A DNA stretch of 52,589 nucleotides from Streptomyces sp. NRRL S-31 (GTDB lineage: Bacteria; Actinomycetota; Actinomycetes; Streptomycetales; Streptomycetaceae): assembly GCF_000718775.1 (NCBI RefSeq), contig NZ_JOCB01000050.1, positions 1-52,589 on the forward strand. Direction: 5' to 3'. Positions within the stretch are counted from its first letter, which is position 1; the number at the start of each line of letters is the position of its first letter. The notes under the pieces are model-generated. The model had not been told where the DNA came from, ran no database searches, and saw only the letters and a list, made by a program, of their open reading frames with translations. The translations under genes were made by a program, and so were the position numbers. Shown here one piece after another: positions 15,376 to 24,907 of the stretch.

Positions 15376-16110
15376 ATGAGCCCCGCCGAAGGCGAACGTG
15401 ACCCCCAGCGCATCCTGATCGTCGACGACGAGCCGGCCGTACGCGAAGCGCTCCGGCGCAGCCTCGCCTTCGAGGGGTACGACACCGAGGAGGCCGTCGA
15501 CGGCGCGGACGCCCTGGAGAAGACCGCCGCCTACCAGCCGGACCTGGTCGTGCTGGACATCCAGATGCCCCGCATGGACGGCCTGACGGCGGCCCGCCGC
15601 ATCCGGGGTGCGGGGGACACCCTTCCGATCCTGATGCTCACCGCCCGCGACACGGTCGGCGACCGGGTCACCGGCCTGGACGCGGGCGCCGACGACTACC
15701 TGGTCAAGCCGTTCGAACTGGACGAGCTGTTCGCCCGTATCCGCGCGCTGCTGCGCCGCAGCTCCTACGCGGCGGCGGTGTCCGCCGAGGCCCAGGAGGA
15801 CGAGGCGCTCACCTTCGGCGACCTGCGCATGGACCTCGCCACCCGGGAGGTCACCCGCGGCGGCCGGCCGGTCGAACTGACCCGCACGGAGTTCACCCTG
15901 CTGGAGATGTTCATGGCCCACCCGCGCCAGGTGCTCACCCGGGAGCAGATCCTGAAGGCGGTGTGGGGCTTCGACTTCGAGCCGTCCTCCAACTCGCTCG
16001 ACGTCTACGTGATGTACCTGCGCCGCAAGACCGAGGCGGGCGGCGAGCCGCGCCTGGTGCACACCGTGCGGGGCGTCGGGTACGTCCTGCGCCAGGGCGG
16101 CGCCGAGTGA
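15376..16110 (+). CDS. Two-component response regulator (OmpR/MprA type)
   Basis: A 244-residue regulator. The receiver (about 12-125) has the acidic pair D17/D18 (ILIVDDEP), the phospho-acceptor D61 ([12 protein letters not shown]), the switch Thr in MLTARD and K111 (DYLVKPFE). The C-terminal winged helix contains [39 protein letters not shown] and [11 protein letters not shown]. Its stop overlaps the GTG of the histidine kinase (GTGA), so the two are coupled. It likely controls a cell-envelope regulon, given similarity to MprA and CseB, but the targets are not shown. The ATG follows GAGGAA. Confidence 0.95.
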   Translation: MSPAEGERDPQRILIVDDEPAVREALRRSLAFEGYDTEEAVDGADALEKTAAYQPDLVVLDIQMPRMDGLTAARRIRGAGDTLPILMLTARDTVGDRVTGLDAGADDYLVKPFELDELFARIRALLRRSSYAAAVSAEAQEDEALTFGDLRMDLATREVTRGGRPVELTRTEFTLLEMFMAHPRQVLTREQILKAVWGFDFEPSSNSLDVYVMYLRRKTEAGGEPRLVHTVRGVGYVLRQGGAE

Positions 16111-17558
16111 GGCACCTGGTGCGCCGGTACCGGGCGCTGCCCATCCGGGCACGGCTGGCGATGCTGGTCGCGGCGGCGGTGGCGTTCGCGGTCGCCGCGG
16201 TGTCGATGACCTGCTGGTTCATCGTGGAGCGCAAGCTGTACGACCAGATCGACGAGGACCTGCGGAAGTCGCTGCGCAACACGACCCAGATGGACCAGGT
16301 GCTCAACGCCCTCACCCACTGCACGGACACCCCGCCCTCCGACACCCTCTTCGGGGACCGGTACTCCCAGGTCGTCACGGAGAACGGCGAGGTCTGCCTG
16401 TTCGGGGGCGCCACCGAGAAGATCAAGGTCACCGGGGCCGACAAGGCGGAGATCCGGCAGCTGGACCTCGGCACGATCTACTACCGCAACGGGACCGACG
16501 CCGACGGCAACGACCTGCGCGTGCTCACCCGGCCCGTGCTGGCCACCGCCACGCCGAGCGGCGAACGCGGCCCCAACGTCGGCGTGCTCGTCGCCCTGCC
16601 GCTCAAGAGCACCCAGAAGAACCTCAACGACCTGGCCCTGATCCTGCTCCTGGTGTCGGCCGTCGGGGTGGTCGGCGCCGGTGCCGCGGGCCTCGCCGTG
16701 GCACGGGTCGGGCTGCGCCCGGTCGACCGGCTCACCGACGCCGTCGAGCACGTGGCCCGCACCGAGGACCTGAGCGTGCGCATCCCCGTCGAGGAGGACA
16801 GCGAGGACGAGATCGCCCGGCTGTCCCGGTCGTTCAACTCGATGACCGCCTCGCTGGCCAGCTCCCGGGAACTCCAGCAGCAGCTGATCGCGGACGCCGG
16901 CCATGAACTGCGCACGCCCCTGACGTCGTTGCGCACCAACATCGAACTGCTCACCCGCAGCGAGGAGACGGGCCGCCCGCTGCCCCCGGAGGACCGCAAG
17001 GCGCTGCTGGCCTCGGTGAAGGCGCAGATGACCGAGCTGGCCGCGCTGATCGGCGACCTCCAGGAGCTGTCCCGCTCGGAGGGGCAGCGCGGCGAGCGCG
17101 TGCAGGTGGTCGCCTTCCGGGACACCGTCGAGGCGGCCCTGCGCCGGGCCCGGCTGCGCGGTCCGGAACTGTCCCTCACCGCGGACCTGGAGCCCTGGTT
17201 CGTCCGGGCGGAGCCGTCCGCGCTGGAGCGGGCCGTCGTCAACATCCTGGACAACGCGGTGAAGTTCAGCCCCGAGGGCGGCACGGTCGAGGTCCGGCTG
17301 GCCGACGGCGTGCTGACGGTGCGGGACCACGGCCCCGGCATCCCCGAGGACGAACTCCCGCACGTCTTCGACCGCTTCTGGCGCTCCCCCGGCGCCCGCG
17401 CGCTGCCCGGCTCCGGCCTCGGCCTGTCCATCGTGGCCCGCACCGTGCAGCAGGCGGGCGGCGAGGTCACCCTGGCCCGCGCGGAGGGCGGTGGCACGGT
17501 GGCGACGGTACGGCTGCCGGGGGCGCCGACACCGCCGCCGGAGACACCGGCCGGCTGA
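16107..17558 (+). CDS. Sensor histidine kinase
   Basis: A 483-residue membrane kinase. It has a first helix (about 17-36, [21 protein letters not shown]), an extracellular sensor of about 140 residues containing three Cys (THCTDTPP and EVCLFGG are candidate disulfide sites), a second helix (about 175-197, [21 protein letters not shown]), HAMP, then the HisKA box [14 protein letters not shown] with H266. The ATPase domain has [10 protein letters not shown] (N box), VRDHGPGIP (G1), FDRFWRS (F) and GSGLGLSIV (G2). It is coupled to the response regulator by GTGA. The signal is unknown. Confidence 0.95.
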   Translation: MRHLVRRYRALPIRARLAMLVAAAVAFAVAAVSMTCWFIVERKLYDQIDEDLRKSLRNTTQMDQVLNALTHCTDTPPSDTLFGDRYSQVVTENGEVCLFGGATEKIKVTGADKAEIRQLDLGTIYYRNGTDADGNDLRVLTRPVLATATPSGERGPNVGVLVALPLKSTQKNLNDLALILLLVSAVGVVGAGAAGLAVARVGLRPVDRLTDAVEHVARTEDLSVRIPVEEDSEDEIARLSRSFNSMTASLASSRELQQQLIADAGHELRTPLTSLRTNIELLTRSEETGRPLPPEDRKALLASVKAQMTELAALIGDLQELSRSEGQRGERVQVVAFRDTVEAALRRARLRGPELSLTADLEPWFVRAEPSALERAVVNILDNAVKFSPEGGTVEVRLADGVLTVRDHGPGIPEDELPHVFDRFWRSPGARALPGSGLGLSIVARTVQQAGGEVTLARAEGGGTVATVRLPGAPTPPPETPAG

Positions 17559-17608
17559 CCGGCCGGGCCCGGTGCCCACGGCCGTGGGTCCGGGGCGGCG
17601 GCGCCGCG

Positions 17609-17626
17609 CGTCCACAGCTGTGGACG
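17609..17626. terminator. 18-bp perfect palindrome between convergent genes
   Basis: CGTCCACAG-CTGTGGACG is a perfect palindrome between the kinase stop (17558) and the 5'-nucleotidase stop (17643). It can form a 7-bp stem with a 4-base loop on either strand and probably helps bidirectional termination. Confidence 0.4.
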
Positions 17627-17642
17627 ACGGCCGGGACAGGGC

Positions 17643-19427
17643 CTACCGCACCACGGTGATCCGGTCCGCCTTCGGCGGGGCGATCGGGTTCGCCGCCGAC
17701 GAGTTCGCGGTCAGGTACTTCTCCAGGGCCGTCAGGTCGTCCGCGCCCACCAGGTCGCCCGTGCCCTGGCCCAGGGTCGGGAAGCCGTCGCCGCCGCCCG
17801 CGAGGAAGCTGTTGGTGGCGACGCGGTAGGTGGCCGCCGGGTCGACCGGGGCGCCGTTCAGCCGGATGGAGCCGGTGACCACGCGGTCCGCCCCGGACCG
17901 GGTGAGGTCCAGGGTGTAGGTGAGGCCGGCCGACGGCTGGAGGATCTTCGGGGCCGCCTCGTTGGCGCCGCTCACCTGCTCCTTCAGCACCTGGATCAGC
18001 TGGGCGCCGGTGAAGTCCTGGAGGTTCACCGTGTTGGCGAACGGCTGCACCGTGAAGCCCTCGGCGTAGGTGACCACGCCGTCGCCCTCGGCGCCCTTGG
18101 CCGCGTAGGTCAGGCCGGCCCGGACCCCGCCCGGGTTCATCAGGGCCAGGCTGGTCCTCGGGTCCAGCTCACGGCCGAGGGCGAGCTGGGCGTCGGCGAT
18201 CAGGTCGCCCATCGGGGACTCGGTGCCGGTGTTGTTCACGTCGGCGGAGACGTAGCCGATGGGCCGGTCGCCGATCGGGGCGGCCAGGGTGTTCCAGCGG
18301 GAGATCAGACCGGTCATGTCCGCCGCCTTGGGGACGTCCCGGGTGACGGCGTGGTTCGCGGACTTCACCGCCGTCCGCACGATGTCGCCGGTCCGGCGGT
18401 CGTACGTCAGCGTGGTGTCGGTGTACAGCCGGCCGAAGGAAGCCGCCGACGTGACCATGCGCGGGCGGCCGGACGGGTCCGGGACGGTGCAGACGTAGGC
18501 GTTGTGGGTGTGGCCGGTGACCAGGGCGTCCACCGCGGGCGTGACGTTCTTCGCGATGTCCACGATCGGGCCGGAGATGCCGCTGCCGGCGCCCGGGGAG
18601 TCGCAGTCGTAGTTGTAGGAGCCGGAGGCCGGGTAGCCGCCCTCGTGGATCAGGGCCACGATCGACTGCACGCCCTGGCGCTGGAGCACCTTGGCGTACT
18701 TGTTGATGGTCTCGGCCTCGTCCTTGAAGCTCAGGCCCTTGACGCCGTCGGCGGAGACGATGCCCGGGGTGCCCTCGAGCGTGACCCCGATGAAGCCGAT
18801 CTTGACGCCCTTCTTCTGCCAGACCCAGTACGGCTTGAGGATCGGCTGCTTCGTCTTCTCGTCCAGGACGTTCGCGGCCAGGTACGGGAAGTCGGCGCCC
18901 TGGAACTCCTTGTCCGTGTAGCAGCCGTCCGTGGGGTGGCAGCCGCCGTTCTGGAGGCGGGCCAGCTCCTTCGCGCCCTCGTCGAACTCGTGGTTGCCGA
19001 CCGAGGTGACGTCCAGGTCCAGCTCGTTCAGCGCCTCGACGGTGGGCTCGTCGTGGAACAGGCCCGACAGCAGCGGGGAGGCGCCGACCAGGTCGCCGCC
19101 GGCCGCGGTGACCGAGTACGGGTGGCCCTTGCGGGCCTGGCGGAGGTGGGTGGCGAGGTACTCGACGCCGCCCGCGTCGACCGTCTTCAGCGTGCCGTCG
19201 GGCTGGGTCTCGGTGACCCGGCCGGACGAGCCGGACGGGGGCTCCAGGTTGCCGTGCAGGTCGTTGAAGGAGAGCAGCTGGACGTCCTGGTAGCGGCCCG
19301 CACGGTGGTGGCCCTCGTGCGCGTCCGCCGACGGGGCGGTGGTCAGCGCGGCGGCCGTGGCGAGACCGGCCGCGGTGGCGAGGAAGGCGAAGGTGGTGCG
19401 TCTGGTGCGCCGGGGTGCGGCTGGCAT
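17643..19427 (-). CDS. Secreted 5'-nucleotidase / 2',3'-cyclic phosphodiesterase (UshA type)
   Basis: A 594-residue exported metallophosphoesterase. The signal peptide (1-37) has RRTRR, a hydrophobic core (FAFLATAAGLATAAALTTA) and a likely cut after ADA. The catalytic domain shows LLSFNDLHGNLEP, SVGNHEFDEG, IVALIHEGG and VTGHTHNAYVC, the dinuclear metal ligands of the family. The C-terminal nucleotidase domain (about 380-560) has LALMNPGGVRAGL and FLAGGGDGFPTL. It likely dephosphorylates extracellular nucleotides, releasing nucleosides and phosphate. Its usual length is about 600 residues. Regulation by phosphate is plausible, but I found no convincing PHO box upstream. Confidence 0.95.
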   Translation of the reverse strand: MPAAPRRTRRTTFAFLATAAGLATAAALTTAPSADAHEGHHRAGRYQDVQLLSFNDLHGNLEPPSGSSGRVTETQPDGTLKTVDAGGVEYLATHLRQARKGHPYSVTAAGGDLVGASPLLSGLFHDEPTVEALNELDLDVTSVGNHEFDEGAKELARLQNGGCHPTDGCYTDKEFQGADFPYLAANVLDEKTKQPILKPYWVWQKKGVKIGFIGVTLEGTPGIVSADGVKGLSFKDEAETINKYAKVLQRQGVQSIVALIHEGGYPASGSYNYDCDSPGAGSGISGPIVDIAKNVTPAVDALVTGHTHNAYVCTVPDPSGRPRMVTSAASFGRLYTDTTLTYDRRTGDIVRTAVKSANHAVTRDVPKAADMTGLISRWNTLAAPIGDRPIGYVSADVNNTGTESPMGDLIADAQLALGRELDPRTSLALMNPGGVRAGLTYAAKGAEGDGVVTYAEGFTVQPFANTVNLQDFTGAQLIQVLKEQVSGANEAAPKILQPSAGLTYTLDLTRSGADRVVTGSIRLNGAPVDPAATYRVATNSFLAGGGDGFPTLGQGTGDLVGADDLTALEKYLTANSSAANPIAPPKADRITVVR

Positions 19428-19612
19428 GGGACCCCCCTGTGGATCGGCTGTGCCGGTTCGGCGCAGCCTAAGGTCAACGCGCGTAGCACGACAGGGGGTT
19501 CCGGGTTACATCCTGGTTTCCCTTCACCGGCGCCTCTCCGGCCCCTTCCGCACCGTCCCTCCGTCTCCGTCGCACCGGGACTTCGCCCCGGCCGCCCCGT
19601 ACCCTCATACGC

Positions 19613-20539
19613 ATGAGCAGCGACGACACCGTACGGGGCTTTCCCGCCCGCTCCATCGAGACCTACTCCGCGCTCACCCCGGACCAGGCCGAGGCCGTGC
19701 TGCGCCTGCTCGGCGACGCCGCCCGGGTGGACGGGCAGCAGCCGGTGTCCGAACAGGGCCGGCTGCAACTGCGCGGGGGTAGCCGCGAGGGCGTCTCGCA
19801 CCTGCTGCTGGCGGTCGACGGCGAACTCGCCGGGTACGCCCAGCTGGAGGACACCGACCCGGTGGAGGCACCGGCCGCCGAGCTGGTCGTGCACCCCGGG
19901 CACCGCGGACACGGGCACGGCCGGGCGCTGGGCTCGGCCCTGCTCGCCGCCTCCGGCAAGCGGCTGCGGGTGTGGGCGCACGGCGGACACCCCGCCGCCC
20001 GGCACCTCGCCCAGGTGCTCGGTCTGACCCTGTTCCGCGAACTGCGCCAGATGCGGCGCCCGTTGACCGGCCTCGAACTGCCGGACCCGGTGCTGCCGGA
20101 GGGCGTCACCGTGCGCGCCTTCGTGCCCGGCAAGGACGACGCGGCCTGGCTCGCGGTGAACGCCGCCGCCTTCGCCCACCACCCGGAACAGGGCTCGCTG
20201 ACCCAGCGGGACCTGGACGACCGCAAGGCCGAGTCGTGGTTCGACCCGGCCGGCTTCTTCCTCGCCGAGCGGCGCGGCGAGCTGATCGGCTTCCACTGGA
20301 CCAAGACGCACGCCGAGGAGGGGCTCGGCGAGGTGTACGTCGTCGGCGTACGGCCCGGCGAGCAGGGCGGCGGCCTCGGCAAGGCCCTCACCACGATCGG
20401 GCTGCGCCACCTGGCCGCCCAGCAGCTGCCGACCGCGATGCTCTACGTCGACGCCGACAACAAGGCGGCGGTGACGGTGTACGAGCGCCTGGGCTTCACG
20501 ATCCACGAGACGGACCTGATGTACCGCACGGAGACGTGA
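19613..20539 (+). CDS. mshD: Mycothiol synthase (MshD)
   Basis: A 308-residue protein made of two tandem GNAT domains, the layout unique to MshD, which acetylates Cys-GlcN-Ins with acetyl-CoA in the last step of mycothiol synthesis. The N-terminal domain (about 1-145) has LVVHPGHRGHGHGRALGSAL. The active C-terminal domain (about 155-308) has GFHWTKTH, EVYVVGVRPGEQGGGLGKAL, and LYVDADNKAAVTVYERLGF, the acetyl-CoA pyrophosphate loop and the final strand. Mycothiol is the main low-molecular-weight thiol of Actinobacteria, which fits the organism. The ATG lies at 19613 and the gene diverges from the 5'-nucleotidase. Confidence 0.95.
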   Translation: MSSDDTVRGFPARSIETYSALTPDQAEAVLRLLGDAARVDGQQPVSEQGRLQLRGGSREGVSHLLLAVDGELAGYAQLEDTDPVEAPAAELVVHPGHRGHGHGRALGSALLAASGKRLRVWAHGGHPAARHLAQVLGLTLFRELRQMRRPLTGLELPDPVLPEGVTVRAFVPGKDDAAWLAVNAAAFAHHPEQGSLTQRDLDDRKAESWFDPAGFFLAERRGELIGFHWTKTHAEEGLGEVYVVGVRPGEQGGGLGKALTTIGLRHLAAQQLPTAMLYVDADNKAAVTVYERLGFTIHETDLMYRTET

Positions 20540-20607
20540 CCGTCGGGGCCCGCCCGTTCCGCCCACCGACCCCACCGACCGAGCACCGAAAGCGACACCC
20601 AGCACAC

Positions 20608-20636
20608 CGGGCTCCCGGCGAAGCGCCGGGAGCCCG
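20608..20636 (+). terminator. Hairpin terminator after mshD
   Basis: CGGGCTCCCGGCG (20608-20620) pairs perfectly with CGCCGGGAGCCCG (20624-20636), a 13-bp stem with a 3-base loop, 69 bases after the mshD stop. Confidence 0.7.
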
Positions 20637-20981
20637 ACCAGACGCCGCACTGATCCCGGCCAGGCGCCGTATGGGGACGGCCGGTGTGGCGTAGGGCGCG
20701 GCCGACGGGGAGCGGGGCGGCCGGTGGGGCGCGGGGCGCGGCCCCGGCGGGCGACAGGGCCTCTCGCCGTAACCGGCTCGGTGGCGGGCGCGTACCGGGC
20801 GGGCGCCTGCGGGCTCCCGCCCCCCGCACCCGCGCCAGCCCCGAGCAGGCCAACCCGCGCCACAGCCGCAGAACCCGAGCAGCACCGGCACGGCGGCCGG
20901 GACACCTCCCGAACACCGAAACCACCACGGCGGCACCCGCACACCGGGCACGCGTGCGCCGCACCCGCGCTCCGTGCCGGG
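20637..20981. other. Intergenic stretch between convergent mshD and the permease operon
   Basis: About 345 G+C-rich bases with G-runs (ggggagcgggg, ggggcgcggggcgcgg) and no ORF with credible codon use. Long open frames here exist in several phases because stop codons are rare, and none has a ribosome site or a recognisable protein. I see no second terminator with a clear stem. Confidence 0.5.
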
Positions 20982-21623
20982 TCAGCCGGTGCGGGGCGGG
21001 CGGGTGGCGCGGTGCGGCAGGGGCTCGCGGAGCGACAGTGCCCCCACGGCCACCGCCGCCGCCAGCAGCCACGCCCAGCGTGCGTGCGCGGCCGGCCACC
21101 TGGGGTCCCGGGGCCCGACGAACAGCGCCCAGTCGTCCGGCAGCAGCAGCGGTGCGAGGACGGCGGCCGCGAGCAGGGCCGCTGCCACCGGCAGGCCGGG
21201 GCACGGGTCGTCCGTGCGGCGCACGGCGACCGCGGCACCGGCCACGGCCAGCGCGCAGGCGGCCCCGGCCTCCAGGGTGACGTCCCCGGCCGGCGGCCGG
21301 ACCTGACCGGGCACCAGGAGCAGTACGGCCGTCCACCACAGGGCGGCGACCGGCGCCACCAGCGCCACCCGCAGCGCGGCACGGGCGGCCCGGCCGGTCG
21401 GGACCGGGGCCGTGCCGTGCCGGGCGGGGTCGTCCAGCAGGAAGGCGAGGCCCAGGGCGAGGGCGAGCGCGGCGGCCCGCAGCAGGTTCAGCGCGAGCGG
21501 CCCGCCGCCCTCGCGGCCGAGCAGCCGGGGCAGCCCGGCGGTGAGCAGCCCGGCCGCCCCGGCCGCGCCCAGCGTCCGCCACGGCAGCGTGCGCCAGACC
21601 GGTACCACCAGCGCCGGGATCAC
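20982..21623 (-). CDS. ABC-2-type membrane component (small permease)
   Basis: A 213-residue hydrophobic protein with about six helices, for example LGAAGAAGLLTAGLPRLLG, LLRAAALALALGLAFLLDD, ALRVALVAPVAALWWTAVLLLV and AAALLAAAVLAPLLL. The GTG (21621-21623) overlaps the stop of the larger permease (GTGA), so it is translated with it. It has no enzymatic motif. From its place as last gene of an ATPase-permease operon it is probably the second membrane subunit or an accessory of an exporter. A protein this short may need the 509-residue partner to form a pore. Confidence 0.75.
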   Translation of the reverse strand: MIPALVVPVWRTLPWRTLGAAGAAGLLTAGLPRLLGREGGGPLALNLLRAAALALALGLAFLLDDPARHGTAPVPTGRAARAALRVALVAPVAALWWTAVLLLVPGQVRPPAGDVTLEAGAACALAVAGAAVAVRRTDDPCPGLPVAAALLAAAVLAPLLLPDDWALFVGPRDPRWPAAHARWAWLLAAAVAVGALSLREPLPHRATRPPRTG

Positions 21624-23149
21624 TCCGCGCACCGGTCCGGCCCCACCCGGACGGGCACGCCGAGCAGTTCGGCCACGCGGGCCGTGGTGACGCGCGGGGC
21701 GGTCAGCTCGCTCCAGTGCGCCTTGACCCGGCCGACGACGCCGGGCAGGGGCCGGTGCAGCAGCGCGCGGACCACCTTGGTCTGACCGGCGGTCATGGTC
21801 AGCGGTTCGGTCGGGGAGAGGACCACCGCCGAGCCGCTGAGACTGTCGTCGAGGCGGACGTGGCGGAGCGCGGACTCCGGGTCGTCCTGCCAGGCGAGGG
21901 AGAGCCACATGACGGTGACCATCCGGCCGTCGCACAGCCCGGCCGCCGACTTCTCGTCGCCCGCGACCAGCACCCCGGCCACGGCCGTGGAGAACTCCGG
22001 GACGCGGTTGCCGCCCCAGGCGGTGCCCACGGTCACCTGGTGGGGGGTGGTGGACGGGGTGAGCGCGGCGTCACCGCCGAGCCCGTACCGGGCCTCCAGC
22101 CGCTGCCGGACGAGGAGCCGCTGCCCGTGCGCGCGTCCTCCCGCGAGCGCCTGCACCCGCCGCGCGACCCGCGCCCAGTCGTCGGTCCGGGGTGTCCACT
22201 CGGGGAACGCGCAGTAGGCCGAGGTGCCCCGCCGTACGCAGGTCTGGTCCTTCTCGGGGGTCAGCGAGGCGCGCACCCGGGCGGCGGTCGTCCCCGCGGG
22301 CACGTCGCCGGTCTGGGCGGCCCCGCCTAGCACGGTCAGGCCGAGCGCGGCGGCGAGCGCGGCCTGGACACCGCGGGTGCGGGTGCCGGAGACCAGGACG
22401 GCGAGCAGCGCCAGCGTCAGGGCGAGCCCGGCGAGGTACAGGGCGTGCCAGGCGGCGGGGCGGCCGAGCAGGGCGGACGGGAAGGGGTCGGTGCGGGCCG
22501 CGCCGACCACCGGGGCGAACCAGGCGGCCCCGGTCTCCTGCCCGGCGAAGGGGAACGCGGCCCCGACGAACATCACCCAGCACACCACCACGAGCAGCGG
22601 TGCCGCGACGGCCGACGGCGCCAGCCGGGCGAGCAGCACTCCGACCGCCCCGAACAGCAGCACCGTCAGCGGTCCGGCCAGCAGCTCGGCCACCGAGCCC
22701 CGGCCGACCGCTCCGGGTTTGGCCGCCTCCCAGGCGAACTGCGCGGCCACCCCGGCGGCGGTGAGCAGCGCGAGCGGTACGACGGACAGCGCGTGGGCGG
22801 CCGTACGGTGTCCCCGGGACAGCACCAGCACGCCGAGGTGGCGTTCGGTGTCCCGGCGCCGGGAGCGCAGCACGGCGTGGTTGGCGCAGAGCAGCGCGGC
22901 CAGGCCGACGATCAGTGGTCCGCCCTGGGTGGCGCGGTCGGCGTCCTGGAGCGCCGGGTAGTCGTCGTACGGCCTCAGGTTGTGCCACACGATCCAGGCC
23001 GCGTACCCGGCGAGGGCGAGCAGGACGGGCAGGCGCAGCAGCAGTCCGCGGGCCTCGAAGCGGGCGAGCGCGAGCACGGCCGCCCGGGGGGCGCCCGGGG
23101 CTGGGGCGGGGGCCGTCGCCGGTTCGGCACCGGTCGGCAGCGCGGTCAC
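21620..23149 (-). CDS. ABC-2-type transporter permease with extracytoplasmic domain
   Basis: A 509-residue membrane protein. Residues about 30-300 hold several helices (LLLRLPVLLALAGYAAWIVW, LSVVPLALLTAAGVAAQF, ALYLAGLALTLALLAVLV) with the cytoplasmic LRSRRRDTERHLGVLVLSRGHRT coupling loop typical of ABC-2 permeases. Residues about 330-509 form a soluble domain with four Cys (QTCVRRGTSAYCAF, GLCDGR, DRCAE) that may make disulfides outside the cell. The GTG start overlaps the ATPase stop (GTGA). The transported substrate is unknown; the sigma/anti-sigma genes upstream suggest stress-induced export or self-protection. Confidence 0.82.
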   Translation of the reverse strand: MTALPTGAEPATAPAPAPGAPRAAVLALARFEARGLLLRLPVLLALAGYAAWIVWHNLRPYDDYPALQDADRATQGGPLIVGLAALLCANHAVLRSRRRDTERHLGVLVLSRGHRTAAHALSVVPLALLTAAGVAAQFAWEAAKPGAVGRGSVAELLAGPLTVLLFGAVGVLLARLAPSAVAAPLLVVVCWVMFVGAAFPFAGQETGAAWFAPVVGAARTDPFPSALLGRPAAWHALYLAGLALTLALLAVLVSGTRTRGVQAALAAALGLTVLGGAAQTGDVPAGTTAARVRASLTPEKDQTCVRRGTSAYCAFPEWTPRTDDWARVARRVQALAGGRAHGQRLLVRQRLEARYGLGGDAALTPSTTPHQVTVGTAWGGNRVPEFSTAVAGVLVAGDEKSAAGLCDGRMVTVMWLSLAWQDDPESALRHVRLDDSLSGSAVVLSPTEPLTMTAGQTKVVRALLHRPLPGVVGRVKAHWSELTAPRVTTARVAELLGVPVRVGPDRCAE

Positions 23150-24006
23150 GCGGTCACCTCCGCGAGGTCGCCGTCGAGGGTGAGCAGGTAGCCGTCCTCC
23201 AGGGTGGGTTCGAGGAGGTCGGCGCCGTCGGGCGGGTCGCCGACGTTGCGGAAGGCGCCCGCGGCGGTACGCCAGCCGGCCTTCGCCCCGGGGTCGCGTC
23301 CGGTGCTGCTCCACACCCGTCCGGCGGCCCGCCCGGTGAGTTCGGCCGGGGTGCCGTCGAAGCGGATCCGGCCGCCCGCCATGACCAGCACCCGGTGGCA
23401 GAGCATCGCCACGTCCTCGGTCTGGTGGGTGGAGAGCAGGACCGTGCGGTCCTCCCCGGCCCGGGCGATCACCTCCCGGAAGCGCATGCGCTGTTCGGGG
23501 TCGAGGCCGACGGTCGGTTCGTCCAGCACCAGGAATCCGGGGTCGCCGACGAGGGCGGCGGCCAGCGCGACCCGCTGCCGCATGCCGCCGGAGAGCTTCT
23601 TGATGCGCTTGCCGCGCACCTCGGTGAGGTCGGCCCAGTCGAGCACGCGCCGCACCTCCCGGTGCCGGGCGGCACGGTCGGTCAGCTCCTTGAGGATCGC
23701 GACGTAGTCCACGAACTCGAAGGGGGTGAAGTCGGGGTGGAAGCCGGGGGTCTGCGGCAGGTAGCCCAGCCGGCGCCGCAGTTCCCGGCGGCCCCGCGCG
23801 CCGGCCGGGTCGTGGCCGAGCACCGTGAAGGCGCCCCGGTCGGCCCGCACGGCGGTGGCCAGCACCCGCAGCAGGGTGGTCTTGCCCGCGCCGTTCGGCC
23901 CGAGCAGCCCGGTGACGCCCCGGCTCAGCCGCAGGGACACGTCGTCGAGCGCGTCGGTGGCGCCGTAGCGGAGGCTGAGCCCGGAGGCGGAGACGGTGAC
24001 GGTCAT
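23146..24006 (-). CDS. ABC transporter ATP-binding protein
   Basis: A 286-residue ABC ATPase. It has Walker A GPNGAGKTT, Q-loop LPQTPGF, signature LSGGMRQR, Walker B FLVLDEPTVGLDP, and H-loop STHQTED. It is of the single-domain type that energises ABC-2 exporters (CcmA-like). The C-terminal extension of about 70 residues (after LVMAGGRI) is common in this class and helps bind the permease. AGGAG precedes the ATG at 24006. It is followed without a gap by the two permease genes, and preceded by the anti-sigma-like gene 73 bases upstream. Confidence 0.95.
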   Translation of the reverse strand: MTVTVSASGLSLRYGATDALDDVSLRLSRGVTGLLGPNGAGKTTLLRVLATAVRADRGAFTVLGHDPAGARGRRELRRRLGYLPQTPGFHPDFTPFEFVDYVAILKELTDRAARHREVRRVLDWADLTEVRGKRIKKLSGGMRQRVALAAALVGDPGFLVLDEPTVGLDPEQRMRFREVIARAGEDRTVLLSTHQTEDVAMLCHRVLVMAGGRIRFDGTPAELTGRAAGRVWSSTGRDPGAKAGWRTAAGAFRNVGDPPDGADLLEPTLEDGYLLTLDGDLAEVTA

Positions 24007-24079
24007 ACGGCGCTCCTGTGCGCGAGGGGGGAGCGGGTCCCCCGGGGAGGAAGGGCGTGGGACGGACGGGGGACGCGGC

Positions 24080-24907
24080 TCACCGGGCGCCCCCGTGGGA
24101 CTGGTCGAAACGGTCCCGGGCGAGGAAGAGCAGCCCGGCGGCGAGCCCCGCCACCCCGGCCGCCACGCCCTGCCCGGCCGCGGTGAACGGGGCGAGCACG
24201 CGGTCACCGCCCTCCCGGGCGGCGCCGGCCACGAGCAGCAGGACCACCCAGCCGGCGCCGGCCGCCGAGGGCCCCGCGACCGGTCCGAGCCCCGGCGTCA
24301 GCGCGAGCCCGGTGGCGGTGAGCGCGAGCGCGGGCAGCAGCCAGCCGAACGCGCTCAGCCCGAATCCCGGCAGGGCGAGGCCGGCCAGGCCGCTCAGGGC
24401 GAGTCCGGCGGCGAGCACGGCGACCGTGCGGATCAGCAGCAGGCGGAAGCCGTGCGTCGGGGAGACGACCGCCATCTCGTACGTCGGGTCGGCCGCGGGC
24501 CCGTACGACAGGGCGACCCCGGCGAGCGGCAGCAGCGGGGCGACGGCCAGGAAGAAGGTGTCCGAGTGGCCGGTCCGTGCGGTCAGCACGGACATCGCCA
24601 GCACCAGCGTGACCGCCGCCAGCCAGGAGCGGCGCAGCACCGGCGTCGCGGCCAGCAGCCGGGCCGTGTGGTCCGCCACCCCGAGGCGCACCAGCAGCCG
24701 CTCGAACAGGCGGGGCCGTGGCGCGTCCAGCTCGGCGTCCAGCCGTTCCCACGCCGCGTCCAGCGCGGCGGGGTCGCCGGCCGCGGCCAGCGCCGCCCGG
24801 CACCGGGCGCAGCCGGCCAGGTGGGTGTCGGCGGACCACAGCAGCGGCGGGGACAGCTCCCCGCGCGCGTAGGCCCGCAGGTCGTCCTCGGTGACGTGCC
24901 AGCTCAT
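24080..24907 (-). CDS. Zinc-finger (zf-HC2) membrane protein, probable anti-sigma factor
   Basis: A 275-residue protein. The N-terminal domain (about 1-45) contains the zinc anti-sigma motif H-x3-C-x2-C (DTHLAGCARC), preceded by LRAYARGELSPP. After a linker follow about six helices (LAAVTLVLAMSVLTA, FFLAVAPLLPLAGVALSY, VAAGVAGLAAGLLFLA). This is more membrane segments than the usual single-pass anti-sigma factor, so it may sense the membrane or its own ABC exporter. It lies one 19-codon ORF downstream of the ECF sigma gene and is translationally linked to it. Inference: it binds and inhibits that sigma factor until a signal arrives. Confidence 0.82.
   Translation of the reverse strand: MSWHVTEDDLRAYARGELSPPLLWSADTHLAGCARCRAALAAAGDPAALDAAWERLDAELDAPRPRLFERLLVRLGVADHTARLLAATPVLRRSWLAAVTLVLAMSVLTARTGHSDTFFLAVAPLLPLAGVALSYGPAADPTYEMAVVSPTHGFRLLLIRTVAVLAAGLALSGLAGLALPGFGLSAFGWLLPALALTATGLALTPGLGPVAGPSAAGAGWVVLLLVAGAAREGGDRVLAPFTAAGQGVAAGVAGLAAGLLFLARDRFDQSHGGAR

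Noticed and set aside
20724..21785. Long plus-strand reading frame across the permease genes
   Set aside because: It lies antisense to hydrophobic, coupled permease genes, has no ribosome site and is Arg/Pro-rich noise typical of high-GC antisense frames.
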